Assembly (NCBI GenBank): GCA_026225155.1
Contig: JAMFSG010000203.1
Location: forward strand, 1 to 13,873
Reading direction: 5' to 3'
Source of the DNA: Verrucomicrobiota bacterium
GTDB taxonomy: Bacteria > Verrucomicrobiota > Verrucomicrobiia > Limisphaerales > UBA11358
Length of the DNA: 13,873 nt
Positions 5,870 through 12,643 of the stretch are shown piece after piece (position 1 is the stretch's first letter; every line of letters starts with the position of its first letter). Made by a program: the position numbers and the translations under genes. A model generated the notes under the pieces. That model was given only the letters and a program-made list of their open reading frames with translations. It did no database searches and had not been told where the DNA came from.

Positions 5870-6778
5870 GTGCAAAATTTGACGCCACACAAGACCAAGC
5901 AGCTCAGCCTGAAGGAGATTCAATCCAAACTTTCCACCTGCCCCGCGCTGCCATCGTTAAGCAGCATCAACAAAACCATGCTGGGACTGGTGTTGACGGA
6001 GCAGCGTTACACCGCGCAGATCGGCGAAATCATCCGCCGCGATCCCAGTTTGACGGCGCGCTTGCTGCGTCTGGTCAATTCGGTTTATTACGGCTTGAGC
6101 ACGCCGGTGACAAGCATTGAGGAAGCGGTTTTTTATCTCGGCATCCGGCAAATCCGCCAGCTCACGCTCGTGACGCCCGTCATCGAAGATTTTCAAAAAT
6201 TGACGTTGCAATGCGCTTTTCCGTGGCGCGAATTCTGGCAGCACTGCATCGGCACCGGTATTTTGACGCACGAAATCACCAGCGCCGCGCAAACCGCGCC
6301 GGAAGATTCCGATTACATCGCCGGCCTCGTGCACGATGTCGGCAAAATCGTGATGGCCTGGGGTTTTCCCGACCATTTTTCCGAAATCCATCATCTCGCC
6401 ATCCAAGGCGCCCGCGATTTGCTGGAGATTGAAAATGAAATTTTGGGCATGGATCACGCGGAACTCGGCGCGCTTTATCTCGAACGGCATCGCCTGTCGG
6501 AATTGCTTGTCCAGACTGCGCGCTTTCATCATTGTCCCGAAAAGGCGCGCAGTCACGGCAATATCGTCGCGTCGGTGCAGATCGCCGACCTGCTGGTCCG
6601 CAGCGAAAAAATGGGTTGCAGCGGCAATTATCTTGAAGTCACCAGCGAACAATGTTTCGCCGCGTCCGGCTGGAAAGTTTTGTTTCCCGACGCGCACGAA
6701 ACGGAACAAGCCATCGCGCGCGCATCCTTGTCCCGCACTTTGGAACGGATGCCGCAAATGCTGGAAGGACTGGTTTGA
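5870..6778 (+). CDS. HDOD-domain protein with intact HD-type metal residues
   Basis: 302 aa from GTG at 5870. Residues 20-220 match the HDOD family (HD-related output domain): CPALPSLSS near the N-terminus, the helical signature RRDPSLTARLLRLVNSVYYG (57-76), the VTSIEEAVFYLGIRQIRQL segment (80-98) and GLVHDVGKIV (152-161). Many HDOD proteins have lost the HD residues; this one keeps candidates for all ligands: His134 (LTHEI), His155-Asp156 (VHDVG), His196 (GMDHAELG), His220/221 (FHHCPE) and Asp240 (QIADLL). It may therefore be a phosphohydrolase rather than only a docking domain. No signal peptide or membrane helix, so cytoplasmic. Its stop is followed after 45 bases, in the same frame, by the 7TMR-HDED sensor gene, with which it forms an operon. 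HDOD proteins are known mainly from signalling and motility control. No clear ribosome binding site. Confidence 0.92.
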   Translation: MQNLTPHKTKQLSLKEIQSKLSTCPALPSLSSINKTMLGLVLTEQRYTAQIGEIIRRDPSLTARLLRLVNSVYYGLSTPVTSIEEAVFYLGIRQIRQLTLVTPVIEDFQKLTLQCAFPWREFWQHCIGTGILTHEITSAAQTAPEDSDYIAGLVHDVGKIVMAWGFPDHFSEIHHLAIQGARDLLEIENEILGMDHAELGALYLERHRLSELLVQTARFHHCPEKARSHGNIVASVQIADLLVRSEKMGCSGNYLEVTSEQCFAASGWKVLFPDAHETEQAIARASLSRTLERMPQMLEGLV

Positions 6779-6823
6779 CACGGCGAAAAATCCGGTAAAA
6801 AATTATCGTCTGAAAATTTTATT

Positions 6824-8293
6824 TTGAAACTGGCGAGTCACATCCGGTTGATTTGCGCTCTGATGGGCTTTGGCGTTTCCGTTCTCCACGCCAAGGATTT
6901 CTCGACTTATCGTATCGGCAGTATCGCTGGCGAAGACATTGTCGCGCCCGTCGCACTGGACGTGATTGATCCGGCGGCGACCGCCGCTCTGAAATCGGCG
7001 GAAGCGGCCAAAACGCCCGCCATTTTCCGCAGTTACATTGGCGCAACCAACACGCTTGCTGGCCAATTCAATCTTGCATTTGCCAGCGCCCGGACGAATT
7101 TCATCAGTGCCCTTCAAGATACCTTTCATCAAGCAGTTTTGAATCACGCCGCCGTGACCTCGCCGGACTTCGGCTATCTCGTGACGGCTTTTAACATCGA
7201 GAATAAAAAATTTCCTGTTCCTGATTTTTTGGCGATGGACTGGGCTTACGGCAAAACCGGCGACGTTGAAAAAAATAAATTTCTCAACGCCCTGCTGCAA
7301 CAAATGCAATCGCCGATTCGGCCCGACGATGTAGACGATGGCTTTGAGACAGGAAAAATGTTGCGGCTCGTGCCGGTAAAAAATCCCGACGAAAAAATGT
7401 CGCTCGCCGAGGCAGAAACACGCGGCCAAATTATTTCAGGATCAAACCTCCTCACCGTTGCGCAAGCGCGAATGCAATTCCGCCGCGAATTCAACACTTA
7501 CGAAGAACAGCCGCTGGCGCGGGCATTATCCGAATGGCTGCAACCCAATTGCCGTCCCGACGGGGCATTGACGCAATCCGCCCGCGACCAAGCCGTGCGC
7601 CAACTCGTCGTCGCCGAACATTACACCGCCGGCCAAATCATCGCCGCCCAAGGTTCCGTGATCGACGCTAAAACCAAAGCTGCATTGGATCAATTAAATG
7701 AAAAGCCTGCCGCACAAGCCATCGCAGCTGAACCCGCTCACGATCTCAACGTTGCCTCAACTCCTTTGGCGACCAGTCCGCAACCAACCGAAACATTCCC
7801 AACTTCTATTCCGACGATTGCAACAACAGGCCATTCAAAAAAATTCTCGACGCCGCGCCTTTGGTTTTTCGTCGCGTTGACGATTTTTATCGCCGCCACG
7901 TTGCTTTCAATCTGGCAATTGATTTTACGCCACCGCCGCGTTGCCAAAATTTTGCCGGCGCAAAAGCCGTTTGAACTTCAATCTGAATTAACGTCGCCAC
8001 TCGTGCGCGTGGTCAAAGAAGCATTGGTTCAGGAACTGGCGGTGCAGCGCCGCGAATTGCTTTATGCGCAGCAGCTCGCCACCGCCGAGGTCGTCGGTCT
8101 CGTCCGCAAAATGGACGGATTGCAATTGGCCATGCAGGAACGGTGGCAGACTTACGAATCGCAAATCCAAAAACTGGAAACGGAGCTGGCCGACCGGACC
8201 GAAGAAAACCGCGAGTTGCTCCAGTTGAAAATCGAAATGATCAGGCGTCAGCTCGAAACCGAACGCGCCGGCAAACGCATCACCTTCAACTGA
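6824..8293 (+). CDS. Membrane sensor: stand-alone 7TMR-HDED periplasmic domain, one TM helix, cytoplasmic coiled coil
   Basis: 489 aa from TTG at 6824, chosen because it gives a signal peptide (ASHIRLICALMGFGVSVLHA, cleavage about residue 23); no ATG lies nearby. Residues 28-95 match the start of 7TMR-HDED, the extracytoplasmic domain of PgpH-type 7TM-HD proteins: YRIGSIAGEDIVAPVALDV, then DPAATAALKSAEAAKTPAIF. Residues 235-292 match its end: EWLQPNCRPDGALTQSAR, then HYTAGQIIAAQGSVIDAKT and ALDQL. A Pro/Thr/Ala-rich linker (295-340) leads to one hydrophobic helix (346-367, LWFFVALTIFIAATLLSIW) and basic RHRR. Residues 385-480 are a charged coiled coil. The 7TM core and the HD phosphodiesterase domain of PgpH are absent. 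With the separate HDOD gene just upstream, this looks like a split sensor pair. The ligand of the domain is not known to me. Confidence 0.88.
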   Translation: MKLASHIRLICALMGFGVSVLHAKDFSTYRIGSIAGEDIVAPVALDVIDPAATAALKSAEAAKTPAIFRSYIGATNTLAGQFNLAFASARTNFISALQDTFHQAVLNHAAVTSPDFGYLVTAFNIENKKFPVPDFLAMDWAYGKTGDVEKNKFLNALLQQMQSPIRPDDVDDGFETGKMLRLVPVKNPDEKMSLAEAETRGQIISGSNLLTVAQARMQFRREFNTYEEQPLARALSEWLQPNCRPDGALTQSARDQAVRQLVVAEHYTAGQIIAAQGSVIDAKTKAALDQLNEKPAAQAIAAEPAHDLNVASTPLATSPQPTETFPTSIPTIATTGHSKKFSTPRLWFFVALTIFIAATLLSIWQLILRHRRVAKILPAQKPFELQSELTSPLVRVVKEALVQELAVQRRELLYAQQLATAEVVGLVRKMDGLQLAMQERWQTYESQIQKLETELADRTEENRELLQLKIEMIRRQLETERAGKRITFN

Positions 8294-8361
8294 AATTTAT
8301 CCGGTTCCAAGCTGGTCATTTGGGCTGATTTTGAAATCATATCGGCAGCGAAATTTTTCAA

Positions 8362-9738
8362 ATGGCACTTCCTAATAAAAATCGGTTCCGGCAGCTTGCA
8401 AAAAAATTTCCCGGCGAAATTTTTCTCGAACCCGCCACGCTCGCAAAATATGCGGGCGATAAATGGTTCGCCGTCCACCAGCCTGATGCCGTTGCCCTAC
8501 CCCGCTCTGCCAAATCTGTTTCAAAAATTTTAGCGTTCGCGAACAAAAATAAAATTCCCGTCACGCCGCGCGGCGCGGCGCATGGTTACGTCGGCGGCGC
8601 GGTGCCGATGCGCGGCGGCATCGCACTGTCGACCGAGCGCATGAACAAAATTTTGGAGATCAACGCGCAGGATTTTGTCGCGGTCGTGCAGCCGTTCGTC
8701 AACACTGCGGAATTTCAGGCGACGGTTGAACGGCAAAAACTTTTTTATCCGCCCGATCCTGCGAGCCGCGCGAACAATTCGCTTGGCGGAAATATCGCGA
8801 CGAACGCTGGCGGTCCGCGCTGTTTGAAATACGGCGTCACGCGTGATTATGTCCTCGGCCTCGAAGTCGTTTTGGCAAATGGCGACATCGTCAAATTGGG
8901 CGGTCGCACGCACAAAAATAAAACCGGATTCGATCTGCACCGGCTGTTTGTCGGCTCGGAAGGTTTGCTCGGCGTCATCACCGAAGCGACATTGAAATTG
9001 ATTCCGCTGCCGCCATTCCGCGCGAATCTTGCCATCGGTTTCAGTTCGATGAATTCCGCCGTGCGCGCGTTGCAATCTATTTTCGCCGCCGGATTTTTAC
9101 CATGCGCCGCCGAACTTGCGGATCAATTCACGCTCGCCGCTGCTGCAAAAAGGACCAAGAGTCCACGACTCCTCGGTTGCAAAGCGCATCTGATTGTCGA
9201 GTTGGATGGACAGGAAAATTCCGTGCGCGGCGAAATTGCCGCCGTCGAAAAAATTGTTCGCCTGCAAAAGCCATTATTCGTCGAACGGGGATTTGGCAGT
9301 GAACAATGTGAAGTTGTCTGGCAGTTGCGCCGCGAATTTTCCTACGCGCTTCGCGATACCGGATTGACGAAACTGAACGAAGACATCGTCGTGCCGCGTG
9401 GAAAATTGGAAGAACTTTTCAAATTCACCGCCAAGCTACAAAAGAAACATGATTTACAGCTCGCCTGTTTTGGCCACGCGGGTGATGGCAATATTCACAC
9501 GAATGTGATGGTGGATTACACGCAGCCCGGTTCAAAAGCGCGTTCGGAAAAATGTCTTGATGATTTGTTCCGTTGGGTGATTGCTTCTGGCGGCGCGATT
9601 ACGGGCGAACATGGAATTGGTCTCGCAAAGAAACGCTGGTGGCCGCTGGCAGTTTCCAAAGAAGGCCGGGAATTGCATCGCGCCGTCAAATACGCGCTCG
9701 ACCCGAACGACATTTTGAACCCGGGGAAATTTATTTAA
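8362..9738 (+). CDS. FAD-binding oxidoreductase, GlcD / D-lactate dehydrogenase type
   Basis: 458 aa. An N-terminal FAD-binding domain of the VAO/PCMH fold covers residues 38-215: AVALPRSAKSVSKILAFAN, TPRGAAHGYVGGAVPMRGG (nucleotide-binding loop), then PPDPASRANNSLGGNIATNA (130-149), where FAD pyrophosphate is contacted, and GSEGLLGVITEATLKL (198-213). The C-terminal FAD-oxidase cap has FGHAGDGNIHTNV (370-382), GEHGIGLAKK (415-424) and the family end LDPNDILNPGKF. It should oxidise a 2-hydroxy acid such as glycolate or D-lactate, passing electrons to an iron-sulfur partner or the quinone pool. E. coli GlcD is slightly longer, and no GlcE/GlcF or iron-sulfur gene is next to it, so the substrate is open. 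Cytoplasmic, no signal peptide. Start ATG has AAATTTTTCAA upstream and no Shine-Dalgarno. It appears transcribed alone, ending in the repeat block shared with the convergent WYL gene. Confidence 0.93.
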   Translation: MALPNKNRFRQLAKKFPGEIFLEPATLAKYAGDKWFAVHQPDAVALPRSAKSVSKILAFANKNKIPVTPRGAAHGYVGGAVPMRGGIALSTERMNKILEINAQDFVAVVQPFVNTAEFQATVERQKLFYPPDPASRANNSLGGNIATNAGGPRCLKYGVTRDYVLGLEVVLANGDIVKLGGRTHKNKTGFDLHRLFVGSEGLLGVITEATLKLIPLPPFRANLAIGFSSMNSAVRALQSIFAAGFLPCAAELADQFTLAAAAKRTKSPRLLGCKAHLIVELDGQENSVRGEIAAVEKIVRLQKPLFVERGFGSEQCEVVWQLRREFSYALRDTGLTKLNEDIVVPRGKLEELFKFTAKLQKKHDLQLACFGHAGDGNIHTNVMVDYTQPGSKARSEKCLDDLFRWVIASGGAITGEHGIGLAKKRWWPLAVSKEGRELHRAVKYALDPNDILNPGKFI

Positions 9739-9750
9739 CACCAAAATTTC

Positions 9751-9780
9751 GGTAGGGCAAAGCTGCTGCTTTGCCCATTT
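9751..9780 (+). terminator. Hairpin with GTAGGGC repeat, probable terminator of the flavoprotein gene
   Basis: GGGCAAAGC (9755-9763), loop TGCT, GCTTTGCCC (9768-9776) form a perfect 9-bp stem 17 bases after the stop codon at 9738; ATTTCAATTTTATTTTT follows. The T-tract is interrupted, so termination may be imperfect. The same GGTAGGGC-start sequence occurs inverted at 9874-9898. Confidence 0.5.
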
Positions 9781-9793
9781 CAATTTTATTTTT

Positions 9794-9846
9794 ACAGAAG
9801 CCAACGAAGAGAACAAAGGACCTTCGTTTCCTTTGTTCGCTTCTGT
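9794..9846. repeat. ACAGAAG-type imperfect hairpin, copy 1
   Basis: ACAGAAGC (9794-9801) is complementary to GCTTCTGT (9839-9846) and most of the interior continues the pairing with a few mismatches and G-T pairs, giving a 53-nt hairpin. The arms are made of GAA/AACGAAG-like units. A second copy with the same layout lies at 10891-10952. Confidence 0.75.
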
Positions 9847-9867
9847 AATAAATGCTTTTCTGGCGGT

Positions 9868-9893
9868 AAAAAAGGCGGAGCGGCAGCTCCGCC
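9868..9893 (-). terminator. Intrinsic terminator of the WYL regulator gene
   Basis: On the minus strand GGCGGAGC (stem, 9893-9886), loop TGCC, and GCTCCGCC (9881-9874) form a GC-rich 8-bp hairpin followed directly by six T residues (A-run 9868-9873). It starts about 23 bases after the stop codon of the WYL gene. This is the cleanest intrinsic terminator shape in the right half besides that at 13713-13761. Confidence 0.7.
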
Positions 9894-9916
9894 CTACCAT
9901 TTAATAATCGTTTGTT

Positions 9917-10888
9917 TTAATCTGCGAGAATTTTTTGCGCGGCGGCGCGGACGGACTCGACCAGTTCGCGCGGTTTCAAAACTTTCGCGTCGCCGCCCCA
10001 GCTTAAAACCCAGCGCTCGACTTCGGCGAGGCTGGAAAGTTTCAGTGTCAGTTCCGCGCTGCCATTTTTCAAGTCGTGCAATTCTTGCGACGGATGCCAC
10101 TTTTTTTCGCGGATGTAATCGGCGGCGCGCGCATTGAAACGGATGACGACTTCAAATTTTCCTTCGCCGGAATGGACGCCGAAACTGTCGCGCAATCGTT
10201 TTTCGAGCGAGAATTTTTCCGTGCGCGCAAAAATTTCGCCGGTCGGTTTCACGGATTGAATCCGCGCGGGCACAAAATTGCGGATGTCCTTGCGCGCGTG
10301 GTCGAACGCGAAGAGATACCATTCGCCGTTAATGTTCGCCAAATGATACGGGTCCACGAGGCGTTTTTCGAGCTGCTGGCCGGGCTTGCGATAATTCAGT
10401 TCGAGTTGCTGGCGTTGTGCAACGGCTTTGGCAAGCGCGTCGAAAATTTTCAAATCTAGAATCGGCTCGGCGCGCGTGCGGAAAGAAATCGTCTGTTCGA
10501 TGTCGGCGAAGTTGAGTGAAATCGTGTCGGGCAGTGACTGCTCCATTTTTTTGATCGCGCTCAACAACGGCTTTTCAAAACTGGTGCCGCGATATTGTTG
10601 CAACGCTTTTTCGGCGACGACGAGCGCGAAAATTTCGCCCTCGGTGATCTGCATCGTCGGAAAGCCGCTGACTTCGCCGTTGTAAAAATAACCGTTGCGG
10701 CTGGCATCAAATTCCACCGGCAGATTCAATCGGTCGCGCATGAACTCGATGTCGCGATGGATGGTTTTGGTGGAAACTTCGACTTCGCGCGCGAGTTTGC
10801 TGGCGTTGGGAAAATTGCCGGCCTGCAACGCTTGATGGATGCGCAACATCCGCTCCAGCGGCGGACGCGAATGGAGCGAAGCGTTCAT
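9917..10888 (-). CDS. WYL-domain transcriptional regulator (DeoR/HTH_11 type)
   Basis: 323 aa. Residues 10-60 are a winged helix-turn-helix of the HTH_11 type (RMLRIHQALQ, then ASKLAREVEVSTKTIHRDIE where STKTIHRDI is the recognition helix). Residues 145-235 form the WYL ligand-sensing domain, with the signature DPYHLANINGEWYLFAFDH around Trp190-Tyr191-Leu192 and a basic pocket (RKDIRNFVPARI). Residues 240-320 are the WCX C-terminal extension. Such proteins bind operator DNA as dimers and change activity on binding a nucleotide-like or nucleic-acid ligand; here the regulated genes are unknown. The initiating ATG (10888) sits two bases inside the ACAGAAG repeat copy 2, so the promoter lies in or beyond that repeat. 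Terminator just downstream. Cytoplasmic. Confidence 0.95.
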   Translation of the reverse strand: MNASLHSRPPLERMLRIHQALQAGNFPNASKLAREVEVSTKTIHRDIEFMRDRLNLPVEFDASRNGYFYNGEVSGFPTMQITEGEIFALVVAEKALQQYRGTSFEKPLLSAIKKMEQSLPDTISLNFADIEQTISFRTRAEPILDLKIFDALAKAVAQRQQLELNYRKPGQQLEKRLVDPYHLANINGEWYLFAFDHARKDIRNFVPARIQSVKPTGEIFARTEKFSLEKRLRDSFGVHSGEGKFEVVIRFNARAADYIREKKWHPSQELHDLKNGSAELTLKLSSLAEVERWVLSWGGDAKVLKPRELVESVRAAAQKILAD

Positions 10889-10890
10889 TG

Positions 10891-10952
10891 AACAGAAGCG
10901 AACGAAGGAAACGGAGAAAGAATTGACTTCGTTCTCTTTGTTTCCTTCTGTT
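10891..10952. repeat. ACAGAAG-type imperfect hairpin, copy 2
   Basis: AACAGAAG (10891-10898) pairs with CTTCTGTT (10945-10952), with mostly paired GAAC/GTTC-like interior, loop around 10917-10927. It fills almost the whole gap between rho (stop at 10956) and the WYL start codon. Its left arm shares ACAGAAGCsAACGAAG with copy 1. It may act as rho 3' end and as leader of the WYL transcript. Confidence 0.75.
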
Positions 10953-10955
10953 AAA

Positions 10956-12101
10956 TCAGCCTTTTTCCAACTTGGCGAGCAGCTCGTCGTTCGTGCGGTT
11001 TTTCTTGAGCGCGGCGGTGAGCGTTTCCATCGCTTCGATGGGATTCAAATCCACCATCGTGCGGCGGAGTTTGCGGATGGCTTCGAGATTTTTCGCGGGA
11101 AAAAGTTTTTCTTCTTTGCGCGTGCCGGATTTCGGGATGTCGATCGCGGGATACAAACGGCGGTCGGAAAGTTTGCGATCCAAGATCAACTCCATGTTGC
11201 CGGTGCCTTTGAATTCCTGGAAAATCAATTCGTCCATGCGCGAACCGGTGTCAATCAAAGCTGTTGCCAAAATCGTCAGCGAACCGCCGTTTTCAATTTT
11301 GCGCGCGGAGGCGAACATCTTGCGCGGAATTTCCAAAGCGCGCGCGTCCACACCGCCGGTCATCGTGCGGCCGGAACCGCCGTGAACGGAATTGTAAGCG
11401 CGGGCGATGCGCGTGAGCGAATCCATCAAAACGAAAACGTCCTTGCCGGATTCGACGATGCGGCGGCAACGTTCGATCATGAAACGCGAAAGGCGGACGT
11501 GCGTTTCCAATTCCATGTCGTTTGAGGACGCGACGACTTCGGCTTTCACCGAGCGTTGAAAATCCGTGACTTCTTCGGGACGTTCATCAATCAACAAAAC
11601 CATCGCGTGCACTTCCGGATGATTCGTCGTGATGGCGTTGCAGATCTGTTTGAGGATCGTGGTTTTGCCTGTGCGCGGCGGCGCGACGATGATGCCGCGC
11701 GTGCCTTTGCCGATCGGCGTGACGAGGTCAATCACGCGCGTTTCCAAAATGTCCGGCGTCGTTTCGAGATTAAATTTTTCGATCGGATCAATGCTCGTCA
11801 GGTTCTCAAAGCGCACGGCCTTGGTGTATTCCTGAAACGCCATGCTGTTAACCTTGTCAACCGTTTTGAGCTGCGGACTCGTGCCGCGATGCGGCGGCTG
11901 TGTCGCGCCTTCGACATAACTGCCTTCGCGCAAAAAGTTGCGGCGGATCGTGTCCGGCGTGACAAAAATGTCCGTCGGCTTCGGGTGAAAATGATTTTGC
12001 GCCGTGCGCAGGAATCCAAAACCTTTCTCGGAAATTTCGAGATAGCCGGAACCGTAATTAGGATTAGCTGGCTTGTCGCCGTTGGCTTGCGTTTCGCTCA
12101 T
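10956..12101 (-). CDS. rho: Transcription termination factor Rho, short form
   Basis: ATG at 12101 is chosen as start (381 aa), since the frame further upstream (to 12260) begins at GTG, has no family similarity and covers a likely promoter. Residues 16-85 form the Rho RNA-binding OB domain (GSGYLEISEKGFGFLR, then DIFVTPDTIRR). The ATPase has Walker A APPRTGKT (140-147), Walker B LLIDERPEEV (169-178), the Q-loop region HGGSGRTMTGGVDA (240-253), and IDTGSRMDELIFQEFKGTGN (283-302) with RKLSDRRLYPAID. Rho translocates along RNA as a hexamer to terminate transcription. The N-terminal helical Rho_N bundle of E. coli Rho is lacking: only about 15 residues precede the OB domain. No long Arg/Asn-rich insertion is present. 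Start lacks a Shine-Dalgarno. Followed by the repeat and the WYL gene; preceded by a 238-bp leader. Confidence 0.96.
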   Translation of the reverse strand: MSETQANGDKPANPNYGSGYLEISEKGFGFLRTAQNHFHPKPTDIFVTPDTIRRNFLREGSYVEGATQPPHRGTSPQLKTVDKVNSMAFQEYTKAVRFENLTSIDPIEKFNLETTPDILETRVIDLVTPIGKGTRGIIVAPPRTGKTTILKQICNAITTNHPEVHAMVLLIDERPEEVTDFQRSVKAEVVASSNDMELETHVRLSRFMIERCRRIVESGKDVFVLMDSLTRIARAYNSVHGGSGRTMTGGVDARALEIPRKMFASARKIENGGSLTILATALIDTGSRMDELIFQEFKGTGNMELILDRKLSDRRLYPAIDIPKSGTRKEEKLFPAKNLEAIRKLRRTMVDLNPIEAMETLTAALKKNRTNDELLAKLEKG

Positions 12102-12339
12102 ATTAAAATGTTGTGGCCGAAAGTTGAAAAACCCTTCCGAAAAATTGCTGGAAAAGTGAACTTTGGAAATTGTCCGCGCGCTGATCGCCACGGAGTTGAA
12201 CCTTCGACAGCCTTTATTTACGGGCAAATGCTGTGAAAGGCAATAACTATTTTTGACCACGGATTGCGCTGATGGCCGCAGATTTTGGAAATCAAAATTT
12301 AGCGCAATTCAGCAAGCTCACTTTTGTTCCCAAAACTGG
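12102..12339. other. Leader and promoter region of rho
   Basis: This gap holds a possible promoter (12215-12243) and about 100 bases of leader. Adjacent on the 91-aa gene side is GACCACGGATTGCGCTGATG (12255-12274), which looks like a worn copy of a common ACCACGGATT intergenic repeat. No reliable coding frame; the minus-strand frame in phase with rho is open but has no protein-like features. Confidence 0.45.
12215..12243 (-). promoter_or_regulatory. Possible sigma-70 promoter of rho
   Basis: On the minus strand TTGCCT (12243-12238) and TAAATA (12220-12215) are separated by 17 bases. The predicted transcript would begin near 12208, giving a leader of about 105 nt before the ATG. The -10 hexamer matches consensus only partly, so confidence is low. 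Confidence 0.3.
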
Positions 12340-12615
12340 TTAGGTCGCTGGCTCATGTGTCTGCACCAAATCTTTCCCGCGTTTTGTGCCTGGTAACACT
12401 CCGCAAATGCCGAGTATCAACGTGACAATCGGCAATGCAAAGACGCCTGAAAAGCAAACAAAACCAATGTGCATCGCCTCACGCTGCACTTCAGGCGAGT
12501 TCACATCTGGATGTGGCGGAAGGTGACTGAAATTGACAGCGTAAAAACCGGCAATCACAAAGCCAGCAATGAGAGATACAACGGTCCACAAAATAACAGA
12601 TATGGTTTTTTTCAT
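12340..12615 (-). CDS. 91-aa small membrane protein, unknown function
   Basis: Two hydrophobic helices are predicted: ISVILWTVVSLIAGFVIAGF (residues 4-23) and a second at about 48-75 (IGFVCFSGVFALPIVTLILG then ICGVLPG). Between them is a short polar loop rich in Pro and Glu (LPPHPDVNSPEVQREAMH), and the C-terminus is basic then polar (GTKRGKDLVQ). The first Met (12615) is followed by Lys-Lys-Thr, consistent with insertion into the cytoplasmic membrane. It starts 28 bases after the cysteine synthase stop on the same strand and could be cotranscribed. No family recognised. The order of loops suggests a simple two-helix hairpin protein. Confidence 0.65.
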   Translation of the reverse strand: MKKTISVILWTVVSLIAGFVIAGFYAVNFSHLPPHPDVNSPEVQREAMHIGFVCFSGVFALPIVTLILGICGVLPGTKRGKDLVQTHEPAT

Positions 12616-12643
12616 AAACGTGTAAGTGGCCTGAAATTTGAAA

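Larger units (their letters stand above)
9751..9898. repeat. Symmetric composite repeat block between convergent genes
   Basis: The block begins with GGTAGGGC and a hairpin (9751-9776) and ends with a hairpin and GCCCTACC (9874-9898), so its ends are related inverted copies. Nested in the middle is the ACAGAAG/CTTCTGT hairpin (9794-9846). Such blocks between convergent genes look like REP-type or small non-autonomous elements. No transposase gene or target duplication is seen. Confidence 0.65.

Noticed and set aside
5957..6781. 274-codon minus-strand frame opposite the HDOD gene
   Set aside because: The HDOD product has clear family motifs; the antisense frame has none and is a GC-codon artefact.
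12102..12260. 53-residue N-terminal extension of Rho from GTG at 12260
   Set aside because: No family similarity, no ribosome binding site, and a possible promoter lies inside it; ATG at 12101 gives a normal OB-domain start.
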